From positions 1 to 37,379 of IMG/VR virus record IMGVR_UViG_3300028394_000010: a stretch of 37,379 nt of DNA; one strand, given 5' to 3'. Shown piece by piece: positions 26,002 to 32,545 of the stretch (the stretch's first letter is position 1; every line of letters begins with the position of its first letter). This stretch comes from a virus. The notes beneath the pieces are model-generated. The model made no database searches. It was not told where the DNA came from and saw only the letters and a list, made by a program, of their open reading frames with translations. Position numbers and translations under genes: made by a program.

Positions 26002-26139
26002 GTCGCGGTAGGCGTTAATCGCCGCTTTTAAGTCGGCGTTTAGCGCATCAACCTCCGCATTTAGCAAGGTCATACGTTCGGTTGCTTCCTTGGCAAACTG
26101 GACAAGGTTCTCGTAGCGCCATGCAGCAAAGTCGGTCAT
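25930..26139 (-). CDS. Small helical protein, end of early operon
   Basis: This 69-aa charged helical product starts MTDFAAWRYENLVQFAKEAT. It overlaps the preceding minus gene by ATGA. Its last third is encoded antisense to the holin 3' end, an uncommon convergent overlap. No known family. Coding is supported by the coupling and by the helical, low-Cys composition. Confidence 0.55.
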   Translation of the reverse strand: MTDFAAWRYENLVQFAKEATERMTLLNAEVDALNADLKAAINAYRDLLRRDASVLLEATHSAEAQKTGE

Positions 26140-26327
26140 GGTTGTTTAGCCTCTTGAAGTAGTTCGATACGCTCGCGCGATACGCGGAGCACGTTATAGC
26201 GTTGGTGTATACGGCGCAGGATGCTGGCGCGAGCCTCAGTCGCTTTCTCGTGGTTCAGCATCTCCAGCACCATCTGCTCGTCCAGCGTCTTCAGAGCTAC
26301 GTTTAAGCCCCTCCAAGTGTGATTCAA
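26136..26327 (-). CDS. Small helical protein, early operon
   Basis: 63 aa from ATG 26327 (MNHTWRGLNVALKTLDEQMV, then LEMLNHEKATEARASILRRI). A later in-frame Met at about 26273 would shorten the long overlap with the previous gene. In the shared 92 bases this frame looks more protein-like than the other. No function is known. Ends in ATGA with the next gene. Confidence 0.5.
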   Translation of the reverse strand: MNHTWRGLNVALKTLDEQMVLEMLNHEKATEARASILRRIHQRYNVLRVSRERIELLQEAKQP

Positions 26328-26454
26328 TTCGCACCTCTAAATCTTTAAGCGTTTCAAGTACGCGGTTGTAGTTGCGCTGCGCTGCGGCCAGTTCGCGCTG
26401 ACGAATTATAAGTTCTTCCCGCGCGGCGATCAGTTTTGCCCGGACTAGCTTCAT
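26236..26454 (-). CDS. Small coiled-coil protein, early operon
   Basis: 72 aa starting MKLVRAKLIAAREELIIRQR and continuing ELAAAQRNYNRVLETLKDLE. It has a good ribosome site (GAAGGTG, six bases) and an ATGA overlap with the preceding gene. After about residue 50 the sequence becomes low-complexity (SEDAGRADGAGDAEPRESD), where it overlaps the next gene. A frameshift joining the two is possible; see findings. Confidence 0.6.
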   Translation of the reverse strand: MKLVRAKLIAAREELIIRQRELAAAQRNYNRVLETLKDLEVRIESHLEGLKRSSEDAGRADGAGDAEPRESD

Positions 26455-26621
26455 CGGATCACCTTCTCTAGTAGTGTGCGCGCCAGCGGTTGCTTACCCA
26501 GTAGCCAGCTTTGAACCCTGCCCATGTCCCACGTGATGATCTGGAACTGTGGCGGGCGCTGGTAGGCGGTACTGATCTGGGACTTGTCCCAGTCTTTGAT
26601 GAATTTGCCGTTGATGATCAA
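26451..26621 (-). CDS. 56-aa protein with TTG start
   Basis: The start TTG at 26621 overlaps the previous stop (TTTTGA), with AGAGG seven or eight bases upstream; no ATG is available in this open stretch, so TTG start with coupling is likely. The product includes INGKFIKDWDKSQISTAYQR, PPQFQIITWDMGRVQSWLL and a basic end. The FIKDWDKSQI...RPPQFQIITW layout looks like a real folded small protein. Function unknown. Confidence 0.55.
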   Translation of the reverse strand: MIINGKFIKDWDKSQISTAYQRPPQFQIITWDMGRVQSWLLGKQPLARTLLEKVIR

Positions 26622-26761
26622 AATAAAGCCTCTGGTACGTTAGACAAGTCCAATTTGGGTTTACGTTTGCGTTTGATTCGTTCGACTATGTGAGGGTATG
26701 GCGGCATATGCCACACCCACCGCACTACGTTGCCTTCGTCGTCAAGGATGCCGTATCTCAT
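26618..26761 (-). CDS. 47-aa hypothetical protein
   Basis: Begins at ATG 26761, overlapping the helicase stop (ATGA). The product is MRYGILDDEGNVVRWVWHMP followed by PYPHIVERIKRKRKPKLDL. Similar short proteins with the MRYGI.DDEG.V.R opening occur beside helicases in other phages, in my recollection. No function known. Confidence 0.65.
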   Translation of the reverse strand: MRYGILDDEGNVVRWVWHMPPYPHIVERIKRKRKPKLDLSNVPEALF

Positions 26762-28080
26762 TTCAGCGCCTCCATAGCAATGTCAGACACGGCGCGTTTG
26801 TCCTGAAGCGCCGTCCAAATTTTTTCGTCAATCGTCTTCTGAGTTGACATAATGTAGACCCACACGTCGTGGCGCTGGCCGCTGCGGTGTAGCCGCCCGA
26901 CCGTCTGCTCAAACAATTCCAGCGACCACGGCAGCGACACAAAGACCATCTTGCAGCCGCCGTGTTGCAGGTTCAGACCGTGACCGGCAGACTTAGGATG
27001 GACCGCCAACAGTTCAATCTGACCGGCGTTCCAACGCCCGATGGCGTCCTCATCGTCAAGCGTGACAAGGTTGGAATAGCGGCGGTGCAACTCCGCAAGT
27101 TCTTCTTGGTATTGGTACACCAGAATCGTGTTGGCGTGCTGGTTTTCAGACAGCAGGTCGTCCAGCGCCTCAAACTTATGTTTGGAAAACCAGATCGGCG
27201 TCTGATGCGTGATGAACTTGCCCTTCATAACCAAATCGGGCGTTTGATGCGTGTCGTATATGAACCCAGACGCCATCTGTTGCAGCTTGCCCGTTACCAC
27301 GCCAGCGTTTAAAGCGACAATGTTTGCGGTGTCGTACTCCAGCACAAACTCTTTTTTAAGTTTGTTGTAGTGATCCATCGGCATCTGACAGTCCACATGG
27401 ACGATGTGCAGCGGCGGTAGCTTGTCGCTGTACTCCCCAGGTTCAAGGACGTAGGTGGCCGGTTTGATACGCTCCATAACGTGTTCCAGACTGCCCACGC
27501 GCGGCGTCCATTGGCCAAACTCAGGGTTTATGGCGATGAAGTATTGCTGCAAGAACGCGCCTTTAGAGCGCCCTAGCAGCGTTTGGTCGATGATCTTGCA
27601 CTGCCCGTACACATCTTCTAACCCGTTACTGGTAAACGATCCGGTCAAGCCCCACCGGATTTCGATGTGGTGGATCAGCTTGGCGAGCGCCTTGAACCGC
27701 GCGCCATACGGGTTCTTGAGCCGCGTCAGTTCATCAAAAATAATGCAGTCAAAGTCCAAATGCGGCATTGACTGGATGTTGTCGTAGTTGGTCACCACCA
27801 CCTGCGCGCCGGACTCAAACGCTTTTTGGCGCTGTTTGGGTGTGCCGACCGCGACCGCGACGGTCAACTCCGGCGCCCACTTCGCGGCCTCGGTCGCCCA
27901 TACGCTTTCGGCTACCCGTTTGGGCGCAAGCACTAAGGCGTTGCGTTTAATCTTCAGCAGCGCCGACAACGCGGTCAGCGTGATTGCCGTCTTGCCAGCC
28001 CCCACGGGCGCTAAGATCATCGCTCGATCCTGGCCGTAGAGGAAGTCGGCGGCTACTTCTTGGTAAGGTCTAAGGACCAT
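26758..28080 (-). CDS. SNF2-type DNA helicase/translocase
   Basis: The frame is open up to 28224, but ATG 28080 has AAGGGG about eight bases upstream and begins with the conserved LRPYQ motif, so 440 aa is chosen. Motifs in order: LRPYQEVAADFLY (Q-like), Walker A APVGAGKT (24-31), NYDNIQ, IIFDELTRLKN (DExx box, D116 E117), LTGS (motif III, about 145-148), and C-terminal VGRLHRSGQRHDVWVY (motif VI). SF2 ATPases of this class move on duplex DNA; with the VRR-NUC protein upstream it is likely a remodelling or recombination enzyme. It overlaps the VRR-NUC gene by 28 bases. Confidence 0.92.
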   Translation of the reverse strand: MVLRPYQEVAADFLYGQDRAMILAPVGAGKTAITLTALSALLKIKRNALVLAPKRVAESVWATEAAKWAPELTVAVAVGTPKQRQKAFESGAQVVVTNYDNIQSMPHLDFDCIIFDELTRLKNPYGARFKALAKLIHHIEIRWGLTGSFTSNGLEDVYGQCKIIDQTLLGRSKGAFLQQYFIAINPEFGQWTPRVGSLEHVMERIKPATYVLEPGEYSDKLPPLHIVHVDCQMPMDHYNKLKKEFVLEYDTANIVALNAGVVTGKLQQMASGFIYDTHQTPDLVMKGKFITHQTPIWFSKHKFEALDDLLSENQHANTILVYQYQEELAELHRRYSNLVTLDDEDAIGRWNAGQIELLAVHPKSAGHGLNLQHGGCKMVFVSLPWSLELFEQTVGRLHRSGQRHDVWVYIMSTQKTIDEKIWTALQDKRAVSDIAMEALK

Positions 28081-28334
28081 TGTGCTACCCCTTCTAGATT
28101 CCAGATTACTGTGTAGTTTTGGTTGAGTTGGCGCATGGTTGCGCCGAAGTGTTCCTGTAATTTGCTGAGTTTGCCCCCCTTGGTTTTGAGTTCCACGAAC
28201 CACGTCGACCCGTCCGGCAGACACGCCACACGGTCAGCCACGCCCCGAACGCCGGGGCTTGTGAACTTGTACGTCTTGCCGCCCATCGTCTCGACGGCCC
28301 AGACGAAGTGGCGCTCGATCTCGCTTTCTTTCAT
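28053..28334 (-). CDS. VRR-NUC domain nuclease
   Basis: 93 aa from ATG 28334. Catalytic PD-(D/E)XK pattern: E5 in ESEIERHF, D34 in GVADRV, E48-x-K50 in FVELKTKGG, Q60. This is the minimal stand-alone VRR-NUC nuclease frequent in phages, proposed to cut branched DNA. A longer in-frame start exists at 28406, but a well-formed promoter places transcription start on the A of ATG 28334, so the short form is preferred. It heads the minus-strand early operon and overlaps the helicase gene. Confidence 0.88.
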   Translation of the reverse strand: MKESEIERHFVWAVETMGGKTYKFTSPGVRGVADRVACLPDGSTWFVELKTKGGKLSKLQEHFGATMRQLNQNYTVIWNLEGVAQWSLDLTKK

Positions 28335-28340
28335 GCCGCC

Positions 28341-28369
28341 ATCATATCTTGCGAAAAAGTTGTTGACAA
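28341..28369 (-). promoter_or_regulatory. Sigma70-like promoter for minus early operon
   Basis: On the minus strand, TTGTCA (28369-28364), a 17-base spacer and TATGAT (28346-28341). Six bases later comes ATG of the VRR-NUC gene, so the predicted transcript is leaderless. The -35 overlaps a TTGACA (28363-28368) facing the other way. Confidence 0.7.
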
Positions 28370-28370
28370 G
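28354..28370. repeat. 17-bp control element, copy 1
   Basis: AAAAAGTTGTTGACAAG, exactly repeated in inverse orientation at 36393-36409. It contains the TTGT-TG-ACAA inverted repeat and overlapping -35 boxes for both strands. Candidate operator shared by the two early control regions. Confidence 0.7.
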
Positions 28371-28427
28371 CAGATTGTGATCGGGCACAGTGATGTCTCC
28401 AACCACTTCACTAAACGGGAATCCAAA

Positions 28428-28586
28428 GTGAAAATCATCCTAGAACGCGAAGAGATCAAGAACATCCTCATCACCTACCTTGAGAGCTTGTTGCCTAACG
28501 CCGAGTTCAACAAAGTAGAGTTCGATTGCAGCGGGTATTCCACGCTGTACAAGGTCACTATCAGCCATGAAAAGGATGCAGAATGA
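28428..28586 (+). CDS. 52-aa hypothetical protein
   Basis: GTG 28428 is chosen (GGGA about nine bases upstream). The product reads MKIILEREEIKNILITYLES then LLPNAEFNKVEFDCSGYSTL. A longer frame from 28308 would run through the promoter region and is unlikely. Short proteins with this opening occur at the head of phage early operons, in my recollection. Unknown role. ATGA overlap with the next gene. Confidence 0.65.
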   Translation: MKIILEREEIKNILITYLESLLPNAEFNKVEFDCSGYSTLYKVTISHEKDAE

Positions 28587-28882
28587 ACCTTATCCACATC
28601 ATGAAAGACGACAACGGCGACTTTGAGCCGTTGGACCTGACCCCCGTGTTTTACAAGGGCAACATAATGTGTGTGCCGCATTGGCGTATCAAAAACACTT
28701 GGGTCTTCCCTGGCGGCAAGACCTACACCACGGCAGAGTTGCTGGCCCTTGGCGCTAAAGTGTCCGTGTCGCTGCTCTGGCCGCGCGGGTGGGTTACAAA
28801 GATGCTCGGGCGTCACAACCCTGCGATGCTGTCGCAGGAGTCACTAACGAACCTAATCAAGGGAAAAGCAAATGCACTCTAA
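28583..28882 (+). CDS. 99-aa hypothetical protein
   Basis: Starts MNLIHIMKDDNGDFEPLDLT and contains WRIKNTWVFPGGKTYTTAEL and LWPRGWVTKMLGR. Mixed alpha/beta with Trp-rich centre, no catalytic pattern. Coupled to the previous gene; its end overlaps the start of the nuclease gene by 11 bases. No family recognised. Confidence 0.65.
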   Translation: MNLIHIMKDDNGDFEPLDLTPVFYKGNIMCVPHWRIKNTWVFPGGKTYTTAELLALGAKVSVSLLWPRGWVTKMLGRHNPAMLSQESLTNLIKGKANAL

Positions 28883-29996
28883 TATCGTAGGTGGTAGTAC
28901 CGCCAAGCGCGTCGTCAACTGCCCAGGCTCGGTCGCGCTGGTGCAGAAAATGCCTCCCAAATTGGGAAGCGACGCCGCCGATCAAGGCACGTTATGCCAC
29001 AGTGCAATGGCGATGCTATTAGAAGATTCTAGTTTAGAGATCAAGAGCGTGCTCGGCATGGTCGAGAACGACCAGACTATGACCGAGGATCTGATCGACG
29101 AGAAGATCGTCCCGGCGATGGCGGCGTTGAACGAAATCGACCCAGACGGCAACATGGAGTACAAGGTCGAGTCGCACGTCAACTTTGGCAAACTACTTCC
29201 CGGCGTGTTTGGGTCTGCTGACCTGATTGGCCGGATCGACGACCGCGCCGTTGTGCTCGACTGGAAATTCGGGCGCGGTGAAGTAGACGTCGAAGAGAAC
29301 GAACAGTTGCTGTTCTACGCCGCTGCTGCGATGCGGACCAAGGGTCTGGAATGGGCGTTTGAGGGTGTAGAAACGGTCGAGATGGTCATCGTCCAACCAC
29401 CAGCGGTCAAGCGGTGGACGACCACGGTCGCGCGCGTTAAGCAGTTTGAGCGTGATCTAGTACACGCCGTCACAGCGTCACAAAACGCCTCCGCACCGCT
29501 TAAGGTTGGCGACCATTGCCGCTACTGCCCTGCCAAGCCAATTTGCCCACAGATGACCGGCGCGGCAGAGCGCGCGCTAAAGGTGCAAATCAAAGACCTA
29601 GACCCCGCTAAGATCGGCGAGTATTTGGCGACTGCTGATCTGGTCGAGAAGTGGATCGCTGACCTGCGCGATCTGGCGCATCAGATTCTTGAGTCTGGCG
29701 AGCCGGTTCAGGGTTACAAACTGGTCCCTAAACGCGCGTTGCGTCAGTGGGTTGACGAAGACAAGGCTTACGCTGCGCTGACTAAGCTAGGCGTTGACCG
29801 TGAAGAATTGGTGGAGACAGCCCTGCTGTCGCCCGCCAAGGTTGAGAAGATCCTGAAAAGGAGTAAACTCAGCCTCCCCGATGACATCGTAGTTGCGGTG
29901 TCGTCGGGAACCACAATTGCCCCGGAGAGTGATCCCCGGTCAGCGGTTGTGTTCCTCCCCGAGCAGATGAAAACTGCTCTTCTTAAACTAGGATGA
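28872..29996 (+). CDS. DUF2800 family, Cas4/RecB-like Fe-S nuclease
   Basis: 374 aa. Nuclease core: H43, D117 in GSADLIG, D130-x-K132 in VVLDWKFGRG, Q145 in ENEQLLFYA. Four Cys positioned as in Cas4/AddB iron-sulphur nucleases: C17 in VVNCPGS and C216-x2-C219-x5-C225 in CRYCPAKPIC. Likely a DNA end-processing exonuclease for phage recombination. A strong AAGGGA site precedes ATG. It directly precedes the putative SSB gene, the common exonuclease-SSB arrangement. Confidence 0.88.
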   Translation: MHSNIVGGSTAKRVVNCPGSVALVQKMPPKLGSDAADQGTLCHSAMAMLLEDSSLEIKSVLGMVENDQTMTEDLIDEKIVPAMAALNEIDPDGNMEYKVESHVNFGKLLPGVFGSADLIGRIDDRAVVLDWKFGRGEVDVEENEQLLFYAAAAMRTKGLEWAFEGVETVEMVIVQPPAVKRWTTTVARVKQFERDLVHAVTASQNASAPLKVGDHCRYCPAKPICPQMTGAAERALKVQIKDLDPAKIGEYLATADLVEKWIADLRDLAHQILESGEPVQGYKLVPKRALRQWVDEDKAYAALTKLGVDREELVETALLSPAKVEKILKRSKLSLPDDIVVAVSSGTTIAPESDPRSAVVFLPEQMKTALLKLG

Positions 29997-29997
29997 A

Positions 29998-30624
29998 ATG
30001 ATGTCAAATTTAGTAGCCTTCAATAAAGCTGGCTTGCCAGCACTTGCCGCAATCGCAACGGCCATCAAGACCGTTGCCGCCCCGGCGGCTTCCGCTGGTT
30101 CGGTCATCCTGAAAATGGACAAGACCGGCCATTGGGTGTTCGGCGCGGATCAGACTGAAGTTGAGCCTGATTCGAAGTGGGCCGTAAACCCCTTCAGTTT
30201 CGTACATGGTTGGATCGCCTGGGGCGACGGCGTAGTGCTTGGCGAGAAGATGGTTGCGTTGACCGACCCGTTGCCCGATACCGATGACGCGCCGCCTAAC
30301 TCCGCAAGGGGTTGGGAGAAGCAAGTCGGGTTTAGCTTGAAGTGTTTGACGGGCGAAGACAAGGGCCTAGAGGCGCGTTATTCGACGACTTCGGTCGGCG
30401 GTAAGCGTTCCTACGAAGCCTTGGCAAGCGCGTTTGCAAACCAAGTGTCTGTAGATGAGTCGAAGCCGGTGCCAGTGGTGTTGCTCAAGAAAGAGCACTA
30501 TCAGCACAAAAGCTATGGTCGCATTTACACGCCGATCTTTGAGATCGTCGAGTTTATGTCGATGGACGGACCTGAAGAGGAAGAGGAAGCCCCCGCGCCG
30601 ACGCGCCGTCGTCGCGCAGGGTAA
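29998..30624 (+). CDS. Putative single-stranded DNA-binding protein
   Basis: 208 aa. Two adjacent ATGs (29998 and 30001); AGGA lies four or seven bases upstream. The core (WAVNPFSFVHGWIAWGDGVV, VGFSLKCLTGEDKGLEARYS, TTSVGGKRSYEALASAFANQ) resembles proteins annotated as phage SSB between exonuclease and polymerase genes. The tail is unusual: an acidic run (GPEEEEEAPAP) followed by TRRRRAG; most SSBs end acidic. Function rests on context and remembered similarity. Confidence 0.6.
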   Translation: MMSNLVAFNKAGLPALAAIATAIKTVAAPAASAGSVILKMDKTGHWVFGADQTEVEPDSKWAVNPFSFVHGWIAWGDGVVLGEKMVALTDPLPDTDDAPPNSARGWEKQVGFSLKCLTGEDKGLEARYSTTSVGGKRSYEALASAFANQVSVDESKPVPVVLLKKEHYQHKSYGRIYTPIFEIVEFMSMDGPEEEEEAPAPTRRRRAG

Positions 30625-32481
30625 GTGATCCTGTGGGTTGACTTCGAAACCCGTAGCACCTGCGACCTTCGGGTCGCGGGTGTCTATAACTACGCGCAGG
30701 ACTTGGAAACCGAAGTCATCTGTATGTCCTACGCTTTCGACGACGGGCCTGTTAAAACTTGGACGCCAGATTTAACATTTCCCGTCGATGTGTTAAACCA
30801 CAAAGGTCAGATCCGCGCGCATAACGCCGCGTTTGAGCGTCTGATCTTCTGGTACGTGCTTCAGATCAACTTCGATCTTAAGCAGTTCTATTGCACCGCA
30901 ACACAAGCCCGCGCTAACTGCGCGCCGGGGTCGCTTGAGGACGTCGGTCGCTTTGCGGGCGCTGACATGAAGAAAGACCGCCGGGGCGATTACCTTGTGC
31001 GGCAATGCTGCGTGCCGCCGTATAACGACAAGCTCATCCCAGAACTCATAGAGTACTGCGAGCAGGATGTGCGCGCTATGCGCGCCGTGAGTCTCGCTCT
31101 GCGTGAACTGTCGGATGAGGAGTTGCTCGACTATCACGTCAACGAGCGCATAAACGACCGAGGCGTGAAGGTGGACGTTGCGCTATGCAAGGCCGCTATC
31201 CGCTACGCTGACGCCGAACTAGCTGAGATACAAGCGATTGTGACCGAGATCACGGGCGGTCTAGCCGTGCGCTCGCCACGTATGCGCGAGTGGGTGCTGG
31301 CGCGCGTTTCGGATGAGCAGAAGAAGCTCATGTGGGTCGGTGAGAAGTACAGCATCGACAAGGCCGTTCGCGCTAATCTATTAGCGTGTGATGATTTAGA
31401 CCCAGATGTGCGCGAGGTGGTGCAATGCGCGGACGATCTATGGGCGTCCTCGATTGCAAAGTTTAAACGTCTACAGGAGTTGGCTGATGTTGAAGATGAC
31501 CGAGTACGAGGCGCATTTGTTTTTGCTGGCGGATCTGCGACGGGGCGAGCCTCTTCTTACGGAGCACAGGTCCACAATTTCACCCGCAAGACCGCCAAAG
31601 ATCCGGCTGGAGTCCGTGACGATATGGTCGCCGGTCGAGCAATTGTCCCTCTTCACGGACGAAGAGTTACAGATGTGCTCAAGGGGATGCTTAGACCCGC
31701 GCTCGTTGGTAATTTCGTAGTCGCCGACTGGTCGGCTATCGAGGCGCGCGTCAACCCGTGGCTGTCGGGCATGGGCGAGGAGAAGCTCAAGCAGTTCGAC
31801 CAAGACATCTATAAGATCAACGCCGCTGCGACCTTCGGATGCTCGGTCGATCAGGTGACCGACGATCAGCGTCAGATCGGCAAGGTTCAGGAACTTAGTT
31901 GCGGCTATGCGGGCGGCGTAGGCGCGTTTGCTGCGATGGGTCGGGCCTATGGTATTCATCTGCCAGAGGCCGATGCCAAGCGCATGGTAGACGCTTGGCG
32001 ACGGTCTAATCAGTGGGCCGTGCGGTTCTGGTCGGAGTTGGAGCGGGCTTACACGTCGGCCATGCACACGCCTAACGCCGAGTTCAGCGCGGGGCGTGTG
32101 ACTTATTTATTTGATCGGCAGCATCTCTGGTACATTCTTCCTTCGGGCCGCGTTCTGTGTTACCCGTTCGCCAAACTGGAAGAAGATGGCATTTCATACT
32201 GTAAAGCCGCTTGGAAGCCCGCCGCTGACGCTAAAGAGTGGCCGCGCGCTAGATTATGGAAGGGATTGGCTTGCGAGAACATCACGCAAGCAGTCGCCAA
32301 TGATGTGCTGCGCTACGCGCTACGTCAGTTAGATAACGTAGTGCTCCACGTACACGACGAGATCGTCCTTGAGGACGGAGACCCGGACCTATTGCGCCGC
32401 GTCATGTGTACGTCGCCGCCGTGGGCGGCAGGACTGCCCCTAAAGGCAGAAGTTAAGCAAATGACCCGTTACGGTAAGTAA
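30625..32481 (+). CDS. DNA polymerase, family A
   Basis: 618 aa with GTG start immediately after the previous stop. Proofreading exonuclease: D6/E8 in VDFETRS, HNAAFER at 66-72, YCEQDV at 144-149 (D148). Polymerase: motif A DWSAIEAR (D368), motif B region RQIGKVQELSCGYAGG (R416, K420), motif C VHDEI (H577, D578, E579). In exo II the usual Asp is Glu (E71), a change I have seen in related phage enzymes. It is the replicative enzyme, partnered here with a primase-helicase and a sliding clamp encoded nearby. Confidence 0.95.
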   Translation: MILWVDFETRSTCDLRVAGVYNYAQDLETEVICMSYAFDDGPVKTWTPDLTFPVDVLNHKGQIRAHNAAFERLIFWYVLQINFDLKQFYCTATQARANCAPGSLEDVGRFAGADMKKDRRGDYLVRQCCVPPYNDKLIPELIEYCEQDVRAMRAVSLALRELSDEELLDYHVNERINDRGVKVDVALCKAAIRYADAELAEIQAIVTEITGGLAVRSPRMREWVLARVSDEQKKLMWVGEKYSIDKAVRANLLACDDLDPDVREVVQCADDLWASSIAKFKRLQELADVEDDRVRGAFVFAGGSATGRASSYGAQVHNFTRKTAKDPAGVRDDMVAGRAIVPLHGRRVTDVLKGMLRPALVGNFVVADWSAIEARVNPWLSGMGEEKLKQFDQDIYKINAAATFGCSVDQVTDDQRQIGKVQELSCGYAGGVGAFAAMGRAYGIHLPEADAKRMVDAWRRSNQWAVRFWSELERAYTSAMHTPNAEFSAGRVTYLFDRQHLWYILPSGRVLCYPFAKLEEDGISYCKAAWKPAADAKEWPRARLWKGLACENITQAVANDVLRYALRQLDNVVLHVHDEIVLEDGDPDLLRRVMCTSPPWAAGLPLKAEVKQMTRYGK

Positions 32482-32497
32482 CTAAATAAATTTTGAG

Positions 32498-32528
32498 TTA
32501 AAAAAAGCCCGCCGGGAAGGGCGGGCTT
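32498..32528 (-). terminator. Hairpin terminator facing left
   Basis: AAGCCCGCC/GGCGGGCTT stem (32505-32513 and 32520-32528), loop GGGAAG. The run of A before it gives a T tract on the minus strand; the plus side has only two T. It is thus a better terminator for leftward RNA coming from the convergent minus operon than for the polymerase transcript, though it may work weakly both ways. Confidence 0.65.
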
Positions 32529-32545
32529 CAACAGGAGAAAAGCAC

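Noticed and set aside
26511-26693. Plus-strand open frame of 60 codons
   Set aside because: Antisense to the two coupled minus genes, no ribosome site, random-like composition.
28591-28599. Perfect DnaA box TTATCCACA (also at 16617-16625)
   Set aside because: Both lie inside genes as single copies; two hits in this length are only slightly above chance.
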